Part shown: positions 1-8,039 of the stretch, piece after piece
Position numbering within the stretch: position 1 is the first letter of the stretch
Layout of the letters: each line of letters starts with the position of its first letter
Origin: Anaerolineaceae bacterium UBA5838
GTDB taxonomy: Bacteria > Chloroflexota > Anaerolineae > Anaerolineales > Anaerolineaceae
Length of the DNA: 10,722 bases
Reading direction: 5' to 3'
Assembly: GCA_002432795.1 (NCBI GenBank)
Contig: DJGU01000081.1
Coordinates: forward strand, 1-10,722
Program-made: the position numbers and the translations under genes
Notes under the pieces: generated by a model
The model's input: only the letters and a program-made list of their open reading frames with translations
The model's database searches: none
Told to the model about the DNA's origin: nothing

Positions 1-43
1 TGCATGACTCTATTTTAACATGCGTCAGCCTTCAAATGCTGAG

Positions 44-52
44 TGATATAAT
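44..52 (+). promoter_or_regulatory. Extended -10 promoter element for the surface protein gene
   Basis: The bases TGATATAAT form an extended -10 element: a TG dinucleotide one base before a perfect TATAAT at 47-52. No convincing -35 box lies 16-18 bases upstream, which is usual for extended -10 promoters. Transcription would begin near 59, so an ATG at 36 would lie outside the message. This supports the start codon at 66 with a very short leader. Confidence 0.45.
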
Positions 53-65
53 TTTCATGGAAATT

Positions 66-2060
66 ATGAAAAAATGGCTTGTTCTTTTCCTGGTCTTTTT
101 TCTCCTTGGGAGTCTCGATTCGCAGGAAATTTCTGCTGCTGATCTTCAATTGCAGAATCAACTCTATGTAGCCAATACTGAATTCTTATGTGATGGTTAC
201 GACAACTGCTTCTTCAACGACACTGCCGATCTACCCGAGTCTATCGCCTTGATGAAAGCTATCGATTACGCCCGCGATCATAGCCTCCCGGATGCGATCA
301 TCAACGTTCTTTCACCCTACGAAATCAACAGCCACACCGTCCTGGTGGATTATCCGGTCACGATTGTCGGCAAAAACAATGGTTGGATCAGCACTTCCAA
401 CGATAACTGTAGTCGTCCCATGTTCATTATTTCAACCCAGGCTACCCTGCGCGATATTCACCTGACCGATGGAATCTGCGACAGCCCATCCAGAGACCTG
501 CTCATCGTGACCAGTACATCGCCAGTTTTGATCGAGCATAGCACTCTCGAAAATGGGCAAACAGCCGTTTCCTACCAGGCAAGTGCTGGGCAATTGACTC
601 TGCGATTCAATCACATCAATAACAATCAATTTGCCGTAAGCAGCCTTAATGCCGGTCCAAATGCACAATTGCTGCTTGTGGCGAACAACATCACCTCAAA
701 TGGCTCTCCCGCCCAGGTTTCTTGCTCTGCTAATAGCCTGGTGGATCACAATTTCTGGAGAATCGGTGTTCTTCCAAGCCAGTCCGCACCCGGTTGCGAT
801 GCGGACGACGATAAACGCCTGGACGCACCGATCATGACCGAAACAACGGGTGTGGCTGCCCGCTTGCTTAATCTGACCAACACGCTCCCTTCCACTGATT
901 TTTATGGATTCAAAGCCAGCAGCCCTAACCCCACAAGCTTATACGTAGTTAACCACGGAAACTCAATCCCTTTCAGCACTGATGCCGGCAGCGCTTATCA
1001 CTGCAGCAATTTTTTTGACGTTTTTCTGCCTCCAGGGACTTCTCCTGGCGGGATCGCCCTTTCCTTCTCATATCGCGATAGCAACGATTGTGCCGACATC
1101 ATCCAATCTGCTGCTTATTGTGGTTCTGGCGATCAGACCAAATTCCCCTTGCTGTGGTATGACCCCAAGACTCGAGTGACGGATAAATGGGATAAAACCG
1201 GCGACAAACCTCAAACTTCTGTGGGCAGCATTTATGCTGGTCAGACGACAACCTGCCGCACTGCTTCAAAGACCATCGAGGTCATTGTTGATAACGACGG
1301 TCGTCCTGATTTGCTTAATGATCTGTTTTTTACTCCTTTTGTGATTGGATATGAGCAAGCGGGCTTGCTCTCATTTACCGCGACATCTGCTGCGAATGCA
1401 ATCAATCTGAACTGGACCACCGTCACAGAAGTTAATACGCTAATTTTTCAAGTGACACGTTCGCTCACATCTGACGGCGCGTACGAAATAATCTCCAACG
1501 ACATAGAAGCTGCAGGCACACCATCCTCAGGTGACAGTTACAGCTATGCGGACACCACAGCGGTAATTGGGCAAACCTACTACTACAAATTGGTCATTCT
1601 TAATACTGATGGATCAATCCAACAAGTGCTTGGACCAATCAGCGCTGCTATTACACCCCAATCCACTCCCACAAATACCGCCACCATCACCCGGACTCTC
1701 ACACGTACAGCTACCCCTACCAGGACGCCTATCTACCGTAGCCCAACCCCATTTCGAACCGCCACCTCGGCTTTTGGGACTGGGGTTCCCGAAGAGCCTA
1801 CCCTCTCTCTACCGACCGCCTCAAATACTCCAACCATCGAGCTCACTCCTGATCTCAGTCTGACTCCGGATGAAACCCCCACCCAAACCTCCACGCCCTC
1901 CCGTACGCCTACACCAACCGTTTCAGGAACGCCAAATTCAGGGGTGCTCGGAAAAACCGACCGATATTCAGGTCAAAAGCAAGTTCCTTTTTTCCTTGGA
2001 GGGATTGCGGTGTTGGTGTTGATCGCCTTGCTCGGGTTCTATATTCATCGCAAACACTAA
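66..2060 (+). CDS. Secreted, C-terminally anchored surface protein with beta-helix-like, FN3-like and Thr/Pro-rich regions
   Basis: Probably an extracellular protein of about 664 residues held in the membrane by its C-terminus; its ligand or enzymatic role is not recognisable. The first 25 residues (MKKWLVLFLVFFLLG..., then SAA) form a classical signal peptide. Residues about 33-220 have the short repeated strand and Asn-rich turn pattern of a right-handed parallel beta-helix (for example NHINNNQ, ANNITSNG). Residues about 435-530 look like a fibronectin type III module (LNWTTVTEVN... then QTYYYKLVILNTDG). Residues about 530-630 are a low-complexity Thr/Pro/Ser stalk (TPTRTP, TPSRTPTPT). Residues about 640-660 are a hydrophobic helix followed by HRKH, a positive stop-transfer tail. 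Upstream ATGs at 36 and 57 are in frame, but 66 is preferred because the signal peptide starts there and the -10 box covers 47-52. The Thr/Pro stalk is familiar from Chloroflexota surface proteins. Confidence is high for a gene and for export, low for exact function. Confidence 0.85.
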   Translation: MKKWLVLFLVFFLLGSLDSQEISAADLQLQNQLYVANTEFLCDGYDNCFFNDTADLPESIALMKAIDYARDHSLPDAIINVLSPYEINSHTVLVDYPVTIVGKNNGWISTSNDNCSRPMFIISTQATLRDIHLTDGICDSPSRDLLIVTSTSPVLIEHSTLENGQTAVSYQASAGQLTLRFNHINNNQFAVSSLNAGPNAQLLLVANNITSNGSPAQVSCSANSLVDHNFWRIGVLPSQSAPGCDADDDKRLDAPIMTETTGVAARLLNLTNTLPSTDFYGFKASSPNPTSLYVVNHGNSIPFSTDAGSAYHCSNFFDVFLPPGTSPGGIALSFSYRDSNDCADIIQSAAYCGSGDQTKFPLLWYDPKTRVTDKWDKTGDKPQTSVGSIYAGQTTTCRTASKTIEVIVDNDGRPDLLNDLFFTPFVIGYEQAGLLSFTATSAANAINLNWTTVTEVNTLIFQVTRSLTSDGAYEIISNDIEAAGTPSSGDSYSYADTTAVIGQTYYYKLVILNTDGSIQQVLGPISAAITPQSTPTNTATITRTLTRTATPTRTPIYRSPTPFRTATSAFGTGVPEEPTLSLPTASNTPTIELTPDLSLTPDETPTQTSTPSRTPTPTVSGTPNSGVLGKTDRYSGQKQVPFFLGGIAVLVLIALLGFYIHRKH

Positions 2061-2064
2061 TTTT

Positions 2065-2093
2065 TTGACAATTGGTTTTGATTATGCTATTCT
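2065..2093 (+). promoter_or_regulatory. Sigma-70-type promoter for the MBL-fold hydrolase
   Basis: A perfect -35 box TTGACA (2065-2070) is followed after exactly 17 bases by TATTCT (2088-2093), with a TG one base upstream (2085-2086). Transcription would start near 2100, giving a leader of about 23 bases with an AAGGGA-type ribosome binding site. It begins five bases after the stop codon of the surface protein, so the hydrolase has its own promoter. Confidence 0.75.
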
Positions 2094-2122
2094 ATGCCCA
2101 TTATTAAAAGGGATAGCAAAAT

Positions 2123-2959
2123 ATGCTGCGAGAACGCGTCTCAGATAACGTTTACTGGTTTCAAAGTGAAGTATATGCGCAAGTTACTGCGGGTACCATA
2201 GTTGGTCCGCAGTGGGCGGTTTTGATCGACACGCTCATGCCGTCAGAGACGCCGCTTATTCGGAATTTCATCGAATCCCAGCTCATGGTTCCAGTCAAAT
2301 ACATCATCAACACGCATCACCACGCTGATCACTCCTGGGGCAACTGTATCTTTCCTAATGCCACAATTATTGGTCATCAGCAGTGCCGCGATCTTATGCT
2401 CGAAAAAAGCACTTCAGCTTTGGCTGAGGCAGTTAAGGAAAACTCCCTTTTCCGTGATATCTGCATCTCACCCCCCCAAGTCACCTTCAGTTCTGGCGCT
2501 TTGACCCTGCGCATTGGAAAGAAGCAACTCCAGATTTTCTCGACTCCTGGTCATTCGGAGGACAGCATTTCTGTTCTGCTTGAGGATGAACGGATTTTAT
2601 TTGCCGGGGATGCCTTCATGCCCGTACCATATTTTGTCGGTGGTGAGCTTGATGTTTTGGCGCAATCAATCACCCAAATTGGAAATATGGGACTCGAAAA
2701 TATTATCCAGGGTCACGGCGATATCATTTTGCGGGGAGAGGTTGAGGAAGTCAAAAACCATAACCTCGAATATCTGCAGACCCTTCAGAAGATTGTAAAA
2801 ACAGCTATACGCCGCCGCAACCCACTTGAATATATTTCAAAGCAGGACATTGAAGATACCGGTAAACACCGCGTCAGTCTGGGGGGACTCGCGCAGGATT
2901 TACATATCCGCAATCTGCAGTGGCTTTATTATCAAGAGATCAAAAAGTTAGAATCTTAG
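2123..2959 (+). CDS. Metallo-beta-lactamase-fold metallohydrolase, substrate unknown
   Basis: A cytoplasmic two-metal hydrolase of the MBL superfamily, 278 residues with no signal peptide. The metal-binding set is complete: the HxHxDH motif is HHHADH at residues 65-70 (H65, H67, D69, H70) after strand 'YIINT', then H144 in TPGHSED, D163 in FAGDAF, and H198 in QGHGD. Asp36 in VLIDT is the usual strand before the active site. The order and spacing match single-domain MBL hydrolases related to the glyoxalase II and class B lactamase branches; the substrate cannot be read from sequence. The ATG at 2123 has AAGGGA about ten bases upstream. The C-terminal 70 residues (about 210-278) are helical and charged. 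The stop codon TAG (2957-2959) overlaps the stop of the convergent membrane gene. Lack of a signal peptide argues against a periplasmic antibiotic beta-lactamase. Confidence 0.9.
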   Translation: MLRERVSDNVYWFQSEVYAQVTAGTIVGPQWAVLIDTLMPSETPLIRNFIESQLMVPVKYIINTHHHADHSWGNCIFPNATIIGHQQCRDLMLEKSTSALAEAVKENSLFRDICISPPQVTFSSGALTLRIGKKQLQIFSTPGHSEDSISVLLEDERILFAGDAFMPVPYFVGGELDVLAQSITQIGNMGLENIIQGHGDIILRGEVEEVKNHNLEYLQTLQKIVKTAIRRRNPLEYISKQDIEDTGKHRVSLGGLAQDLHIRNLQWLYYQEIKKLES

Positions 2960-3780
2960 GCAAAACTCACAACCACAAACATAATAACGATCAAGCCTGC
3001 CATCAGCAGCGGTTCGATCAATTTTCGGCTGGTTAGGGGGCCTTTGATGACCATTAAGGCAGTCAGAATGTATAAAATCCCGCTGACAACCAGCCCATAT
3101 TGGACTGGCTTCAAAAACAGGTAATACATCGCTCCGGCAATTTCTGCACATAAAACCCCAGAAACAAGCACACCCGAAAAAGCACCCGTACCATTTGTCC
3201 GCAGGTGGATTGTTCGAAAGGCAACGAAACCAGCCGTGATCAATATCAAGACTGCCTGAATGTACAATCTGATCTGTGAAGCAGCGAGAGATATTGTGAA
3301 GGACAAAAACAATGCAAATGCCAGGCTGATTAATAGCGGAGCCACAACCTTATAAGCATCCCCCGCGGGGCTGAGCACCCTGAACTCCGCGTTCAGGATC
3401 ACTCCAATAATTACTAAACTGAAACCCAGGGCAAGCCACCAAGTTGGGTTCCTCTCCAGTTGTGTCAGCATAGTGCCGGTGATCAAGGTTGCAAGGCTCG
3501 GCAAAACTACATTCGGTATCAAAACCCAAGGCGAACCTGCAAAATTTTCCCGTTCAGGGTGGGTGGCAAATAGCCAAAAACATCCACCGGTGGCGAGAAG
3601 CATAAGGACTATTGGGACCAATCCAACCACACTAAAGTTGATGAAGAAACCAAATAGATTTGTGCCAGTAGTTACCGGCTCCCTGGGAATAATGTATAAG
3701 GCCGCAAAGAATGTTGCCAATGTAGCAAGGATGATGCTAAAGCGATTTATGTAAAGATTTTCCACTCTTGGTTCCGTCAT
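2956..3780 (-). CDS. Polytopic membrane protein of unknown function, about nine helices
   Basis: An integral membrane protein of 274 residues from the preferred start (MTEPRVENLYINRFS). Hydrophobic stretches suggest about nine membrane helices, the last ending at the C-terminus (LIVIMFVVVSFA). No catalytic motif, transporter signature or ligand site is visible. A loop with conserved-looking charge (FRTIHLRTNGTG) follows helix six. The open frame extends upstream to an ATG at 3846, but the added 22 residues (MKEKNNFAVSFGG...) have no ribosome binding site. The ATG at 3780 is preceded by GGTGAT, though 12 bases away. A TATAAT on the minus strand at 3858-3863 gives a leader of about 70 bases to the 3780 start, and only about five to 3846. 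It converges on the MBL gene with a 4-base overlap. The family resembles hypothetical membrane proteins of Chloroflexota, from memory only. Confidence 0.8.
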   Translation of the reverse strand: MTEPRVENLYINRFSIILATLATFFAALYIIPREPVTTGTNLFGFFINFSVVGLVPIVLMLLATGGCFWLFATHPERENFAGSPWVLIPNVVLPSLATLITGTMLTQLERNPTWWLALGFSLVIIGVILNAEFRVLSPAGDAYKVVAPLLISLAFALFLSFTISLAASQIRLYIQAVLILITAGFVAFRTIHLRTNGTGAFSGVLVSGVLCAEIAGAMYYLFLKPVQYGLVVSGILYILTALMVIKGPLTSRKLIEPLLMAGLIVIMFVVVSFA

Positions 3781-3850
3781 TTTTTGAATTCTATCACCAA
3801 TAAACTGACCGCCAAAACTGACCGCAAAATTATTCTTTTCCTTCATTTAA

Positions 3851-3859
3851 TGGTAAAAT
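3851..3859 (+). promoter_or_regulatory. Extended -10 box for the plus-strand membrane gene
   Basis: TGGTAAAAT matches an extended -10 element (TG, one base, TAAAAT at 3854-3859). It overlaps the minus-strand TATAAT at 3858-3863 by two bases. Transcription would start near 3866, making the message for the gene at 3869 almost leaderless. Confidence 0.35.
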
Positions 3860-3863
3860 TATA
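3858..3863 (-). promoter_or_regulatory. -10 box (TATAAT) for the minus-strand membrane gene
   Basis: Read on the minus strand the bases are a perfect TATAAT in the context CCTTATAATTTTACC. No strong -35 box is seen 16-18 bases upstream, which would lie inside the start of the divergent gene at 3869. Transcription would begin near 3851. Confidence 0.4.
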
Positions 3864-3868
3864 AGGTT

Positions 3869-4855
3869 ATGAAAGTTATGCTGCCATTTGAAAAACAACC
3901 AAAAATTTTTGCCGCGTTCAGAGCCGGTTACGAGACTGCTTCGAAACACCTTTACCTGATTCTCTTCCCTATTTTACTTGACCTCTTTCTGCTTTTTGGA
4001 TTCAGGATCACAATTTTCGAATTGATGCAGGATGTAATTCAGCGCTTCGTTCTGCCGCCTTCAGCCACTGCGGATTTGGTCGCGAGCTGGGAAGTTTTAA
4101 AGTCACAGTCACTTGAGTTTTTCCGCTATTTTAGTCTGACTGCATTCCTTCGCTCTTTTCCGGTTGGTATTCCAAGCCTCTTATCTGTAGCAAGTTTTGA
4201 ACGAAATCCCCTTGGAGAATATCAATTCATCCATCTGCGAGAACCTGGCACGATCGTTCTTGTTATCCTCGCTGCGTCTTTGATCGGATTGTTTTTCGCC
4301 TACTTACTCTTCCGTTTGACTGCCCGGGCAACAACTATCCAATCTGGTCCGCCTGAGCCTATCCTTGAGTCGCGTTCATTGGTGTCATGGTTACTGATAC
4401 CGATAGTTTCAATTATCTTCGCCTTTTTGGTTGTCCTGCCTGCCATGCTGATGGTCAGTCTGATTGGGGCTCTCCTTCCGATATTTACCTCGATTGGCTA
4501 CTTTTTTCTTACCGTTGCTATCATCTCGCTATTATTACCGGTCTTTTTTACTCCTCATTTGATTATTTTAGAAAAACTGACCCTTCCCCAGGCCTTAGCT
4601 GCCAGCTTCCGCACTGTCCGGATCACGAATGCCAAAAGCACGAACTTTCTTTTCCTGGCAATTCTGGTCAGTTATCTGACTAACATGCTTTGGCGTATCC
4701 CATCCGAGGATTCCTGGATGTTGCTGATTGGTATCTTTGGGCATGCATTAATCTCGATTGTCATTTTGGCAGCAAGTTTTCATTACATAACAGACGCGCG
4801 GAAAAATGTGCGCGAATTTACAGAAATTCAGATGTCAGAAACTCATCTGGCATAG
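3869..4855 (+). CDS. Polytopic membrane protein of unknown function upstream of gyrB
   Basis: An integral membrane protein of 328 residues. Membrane helices are visible at about 29-50, 126-150, 171-198, 202-232, 257-275 and 282-308, with a soluble segment of about 75 residues after the first (50-125). After the fourth helix pair, the stretch LEKLTLPQALAASFRTVRITNAKS followed by a helix resembles the 'Ala-rich amphipathic helix then TM' pattern of several uncharacterised bacterial membrane families of the DUF975 or GPDPase-membrane-domain type. That is a pattern resemblance, not an assignment. The C-terminus is soluble and charged. The start is ambiguous: ATG at 3869 would be near-leaderless, while ATG at 3878 has AAGG 11 bases upstream. 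gyrB begins 17 bases after the stop, so the two are likely co-transcribed. Confidence 0.82.
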   Translation: MKVMLPFEKQPKIFAAFRAGYETASKHLYLILFPILLDLFLLFGFRITIFELMQDVIQRFVLPPSATADLVASWEVLKSQSLEFFRYFSLTAFLRSFPVGIPSLLSVASFERNPLGEYQFIHLREPGTIVLVILAASLIGLFFAYLLFRLTARATTIQSGPPEPILESRSLVSWLLIPIVSIIFAFLVVLPAMLMVSLIGALLPIFTSIGYFFLTVAIISLLLPVFFTPHLIILEKLTLPQALAASFRTVRITNAKSTNFLFLAILVSYLTNMLWRIPSEDSWMLLIGIFGHALISIVILAASFHYITDARKNVREFTEIQMSETHLA

Positions 4856-4872
4856 CCTTTTGGAGCAGAAAC

Positions 4873-6786
4873 TTGAACAACAAACCAGAACATTACGATG
4901 CAGGTGATATCCAGATCCTTGAAGGATTAGAGGCTGTCCGCCGCCGACCCGGTATGTATGTAGGCGGCACGGATGTAAAAGCCCTCCACCATCTCATCTA
5001 CGAAGTCGTTGATAACTCTATTGACGAGGCTCTCGCCGGATATTGTGACCACATCTCCATTACGATACACCCGGATGAAAGTGTCACTGTCAGAGACAAC
5101 GGTCGCGGCATTCCTGTGGAAATTCATCCTGAAAAAAAGATATCAGCGCTGCAGGTCGTTATGACCGTGCTGCATGCTGGCGGAAAATTTGGTGGTGGAT
5201 CATACAAGGTATCCGGCGGTTTGCACGGTGTGGGCGTTTCAGCTGTGAACGCCCTTTCAGAGTGGTGTGAAGTTACCATTCACCGGGCAAATAAAGTTTA
5301 CTTTCAACGCTACGAAAGAGGCATACCCCAGGAACCAGTAAAAGCAATCGGTACTTACAAAGGCGATTACGACGGTACTTCTACTTCTTTCCGTTTTGAT
5401 CGTGAAATCTTCAAAGACGATGCAACCTTCCGGTTCGAAACGCTTGTGCAGCGTTTCCGGGAAATGGCTTTCGTCACCCGCGGAGTAAGTATTCAATTGA
5501 TAGATGAGCGCGAAGGCAAGGAAATGACCTTCCATTTTGAAGGCGGCATCGCATCCTTTGCGCGTTACATCAATCGCAACCGTGAAACACTTCATCCTTT
5601 AATTTTTGGCGAAAAGGAAATAGATGGTATCGGCGTCGAGTTTGCGGTGCAGTACACCGATTCTTATTCGGAGTCCATTTATACCTTCGCCAATACCATC
5701 AACACCATCGACGGCGGTACGCATCTCACGGGTTTGCGCGCTGCAATAACGCGCAGTATCAATGATTACGCCCGCAAAGCTGGTCTGTTAAAGGATTCAG
5801 AGCCAAATTTCAGCGGAGATGACACCCGTGAAGGCCTCACAGGTATTGTCAGCATTAAACATCCGGATCCACAGTTCGAAAGCCAGACCAAAGTCAAACT
5901 GATGAACCCAGAGGTGCAGACACACGTTCAGTCAGTGGTGCTTGAAACTGTTTCAACTTTTCTTGAAGAAAACCCTGCCACAGGTCGCGCCATCGTCCAA
6001 AAGTGTCTTACTTCAGCCCGCGCCCGGGATGCGGCAAAAAAGGCGCGTGATCTTGTCATTCGTAAATCCGCGCTCGAGTCCATGACTCTGCCAGGCAAAT
6101 TGGCTGATTGTTCAGAACGTAATCCGGAAAAAACAGAAATGTTCATCGTTGAGGGTGAATCGGCAGGTGGTTCAGCCAAACAGGGGCGCGACCGTCACTT
6201 TCAGGCAATCCTTCCACTGCGCGGCAAGATCCTCAACACAGAACGCGCCCGCCTGGATAAAATCCTCGGCAACCGCGAAGTTAAATCTCTTGTCTCTGCC
6301 CTTGGCACGGGTATTGGCGATTCCTTTGATCTTAAGGGGCTCAGGTATGGTCGGGTAGTCATTATGACTGACGCCGATGTGGATGGAGCCCACATTCGTA
6401 CCCTCCTGCTGACCTTCTTCTTCCGCTATATGCAGCCATTAATTGAAGAAGGGCATCTCTACATTGCTCAGCCACCGCTTTATCGAATCACCAACCGCAA
6501 TCAAATTTACTATGCCTACAGTGAGGCTGAGAAGGATAAGCTGATCGCAAAATTTGGCGGCAACAACAAGGTAGGTCTCTCACGTTATAAAGGTCTAGGC
6601 GAAATGAACCCTGATCAACTCTGGGAAACAACCATGAACCCTGAAAACCGCACGCTCTTACAGGTTGAGATTGAAGACGCGGTTGAAGCAGACCGGACTT
6701 TTGATATGCTTATGGGCTCGCTCGTTCCTCCCAGGCGGCGTTTTATCCAAACGCATGCGAAGGAAGTACGCAACCTGGACATCTAA
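4873..6786 (+). CDS. gyrB: DNA gyrase subunit B (ATPase subunit, type IIA topoisomerase)
   Basis: Forms A2B2 gyrase with GyrA and uses ATP to introduce negative supercoils. The 637 residues fit the short GyrB form lacking the insert of the E. coli enzyme. The GHKL ATPase has E44 (general base) and N48 in YEVVDNSIDEA, D75 in DNGRGIP, and an ATP lid with GGKFGGGSYKVSGGLHGVG. The transducer carries the QTK loop at Q338-K340. The TOPRIM domain has E427 in VEGESAGG and D500/D502 in TDADVDG. The C-terminus ends in the typical EVRNLDI. The start is TTG at 4873, with GGAG at 4862-4865 seven bases upstream, directly before NNKPEHYDAGDIQILEGLEAVRRRPGMY. The frame stays open back to an ATG at 4690, but that part overlaps the preceding gene out of frame and has no GyrB similarity. 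ParE is the main alternative, since GyrB and ParE share these motifs. gyrA is not in the window. Confidence 0.96.
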   Translation: MNNKPEHYDAGDIQILEGLEAVRRRPGMYVGGTDVKALHHLIYEVVDNSIDEALAGYCDHISITIHPDESVTVRDNGRGIPVEIHPEKKISALQVVMTVLHAGGKFGGGSYKVSGGLHGVGVSAVNALSEWCEVTIHRANKVYFQRYERGIPQEPVKAIGTYKGDYDGTSTSFRFDREIFKDDATFRFETLVQRFREMAFVTRGVSIQLIDEREGKEMTFHFEGGIASFARYINRNRETLHPLIFGEKEIDGIGVEFAVQYTDSYSESIYTFANTINTIDGGTHLTGLRAAITRSINDYARKAGLLKDSEPNFSGDDTREGLTGIVSIKHPDPQFESQTKVKLMNPEVQTHVQSVVLETVSTFLEENPATGRAIVQKCLTSARARDAAKKARDLVIRKSALESMTLPGKLADCSERNPEKTEMFIVEGESAGGSAKQGRDRHFQAILPLRGKILNTERARLDKILGNREVKSLVSALGTGIGDSFDLKGLRYGRVVIMTDADVDGAHIRTLLLTFFFRYMQPLIEEGHLYIAQPPLYRITNRNQIYYAYSEAEKDKLIAKFGGNNKVGLSRYKGLGEMNPDQLWETTMNPENRTLLQVEIEDAVEADRTFDMLMGSLVPPRRRFIQTHAKEVRNLDI

Positions 6787-6795
6787 AAAACTTGT

Positions 6796-6820
6796 AACTC
6801 GCCTGGTAAACAGGCGAGTT
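6796..6820 (+). terminator. Hairpin between gyrB and dinB (weak terminator or translational control)
   Basis: AACTCGCCTG (6796-6805) and CAGGCGAGTT (6811-6820) form a perfect 10-bp stem with a GTAAA loop, ten bases after the gyrB stop. An A-run precedes it but only TTTG follows, so as an intrinsic terminator it is imperfect. The 3' arm contains the only purine-rich candidate for the dinB ribosome binding site (AGGCGAG) and ends seven bases before the dinB ATG, so folding could also limit dinB translation. Confidence 0.6.
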
Positions 6821-6827
6821 TGATAAT

Positions 6828-8024
6828 ATGCCGCGCAAGATACTTCATCTCGACCTCGATGCTTTTTTCTGTTCTGTCGAAGAGCTGCTCGACCCTTCCT
6901 TGGTTGGCAAAGCTTTTGCTGTTGGTGGCAGTCCCCAGGGTCGGGGTGTGATTGCTTCCTGCTCTTATGCAGCCCGCTTAAAAGGAGTGCGCTCTGCCAT
7001 GCCTGCCGGGAAAGCTATCCAACTTTGCCCTGAGCTGATCTTGATCCATCATCGCCACGGGCTTTATGGTGATTATTCTGATCGCGTTATGTCCATACTG
7101 CAGGATACGACTCCCCTGGTTGAACAGGTTTCAGTGGATGAAGCATTTTTGGACGTCAGTGACCTGCCTCAACCTCTTCGGCTGATTGCTTTCGGGCTAC
7201 AAAAACGAGTCGCCGATGAAACCCAATTGCCTTGTTCCCTCGGCGGCGCCACCAACAAACTAATTGCCAAAATGGCAAATGACTACGGCAAAAAGCAAGT
7301 CCGCACTGGCCGTGCTCCCCGCGCCATAAGCATCATTGAGCCGGGCGAAGAACAAGCATTCCTTGCCCCTCTCGATGTCCAGGCTTTGTGGGGCTTTGGA
7401 CCAAAAACCGCTGATAAATTGCGTGAGAGAGGCATTATCCGCATTGGACAACTCTACGAGCTCTCGGAGACTGAACTGCATAATTTTTTCGGAAATCACG
7501 CCTCTGAAATTCTCGATCGGGCTAAGGGAATTGACTCGCGTCCTGTCTACGATAGCGAACATGACCCAAAATCCGTTAGCAACGAGACCACTTACTACTC
7601 TGACACCGATGATCTTGAGCAGATATCTAATACCCTGCGCTGGCTATCAGACAAGGTTGGTTACCGTTTGCGCAAACACAATCTGGCGGGCAGTTGCGTT
7701 CAGATCAAGATCAGGTATTCCGATTTCACCACCATTACGCGTCAGAAGATGCTGCAGCAGCCAACCAATCTGGATGATGAGATTTTCAGCGCTGTAACGG
7801 AACTTCTCAAAAGTCATTTAACTGCTGACCGGGAGGTGCGTTTGCTGGGCGTAGGCGTTACAAAATTGGAGCAGCCTGCCATCCAGCTCTCTCTTTGGGA
7901 CAACACTGTGCAGAAGAAAACCCAGCTCACCGAAGCCATCGACACGCTGAAAGACAAGTATGGCAAGGATATTATTGTGCGCGGCAGCGCGATGAAATCA
8001 AGCAAGAAGGATCCTAACCGGTAG
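6828..8024 (+). CDS. dinB: DNA polymerase IV (Y-family translesion polymerase)
   Basis: Copies damaged or distorted DNA without proofreading, with access to the fork through the sliding clamp. The 398 residues begin KILHLDLDAFFCSVEE, with metal-binding D9 and the steric-gate position F14. The second carboxylates are D104 and E105 in SVDEAF, followed by the GGATNKLIAKMANDYGKK fingers/palm segment. A helix-hairpin-helix thumb lies at about 180-215 (LWGFGPKTADKLRERGI) and the little finger at about 248-350 (SNETTYYSDTDDLEQ...). QLSLW at 353-357 fits the sliding-clamp-binding consensus QLxLF. A basic tail follows (TLKDKYGKDIIVRGSAMKSSKKD). The ATG at 6828 gives the family's usual N-terminus. Ribosome binding is weak and sits inside the hairpin at 6796-6820. 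The gene follows gyrB by 41 bases; no LexA-type operator was recognised. Confidence 0.95.
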   Translation: MPRKILHLDLDAFFCSVEELLDPSLVGKAFAVGGSPQGRGVIASCSYAARLKGVRSAMPAGKAIQLCPELILIHHRHGLYGDYSDRVMSILQDTTPLVEQVSVDEAFLDVSDLPQPLRLIAFGLQKRVADETQLPCSLGGATNKLIAKMANDYGKKQVRTGRAPRAISIIEPGEEQAFLAPLDVQALWGFGPKTADKLRERGIIRIGQLYELSETELHNFFGNHASEILDRAKGIDSRPVYDSEHDPKSVSNETTYYSDTDDLEQISNTLRWLSDKVGYRLRKHNLAGSCVQIKIRYSDFTTITRQKMLQQPTNLDDEIFSAVTELLKSHLTADREVRLLGVGVTKLEQPAIQLSLWDNTVQKKTQLTEAIDTLKDKYGKDIIVRGSAMKSSKKDPNR

Positions 8025-8039
8025 TTTTTCTCTCGGAGG

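Noticed and set aside
2123..2959. Antibiotic-resistance metallo-beta-lactamase
   Set aside because: No signal peptide, and the metal ligands fit the broad hydrolase superfamily, not specifically class B lactamases.
4690..4872. N-terminal extension of the gyrB reading frame
   Set aside because: It overlaps the preceding membrane gene in another frame, has no GyrB-like sequence, and the TTG at 4873 has a good ribosome binding site.
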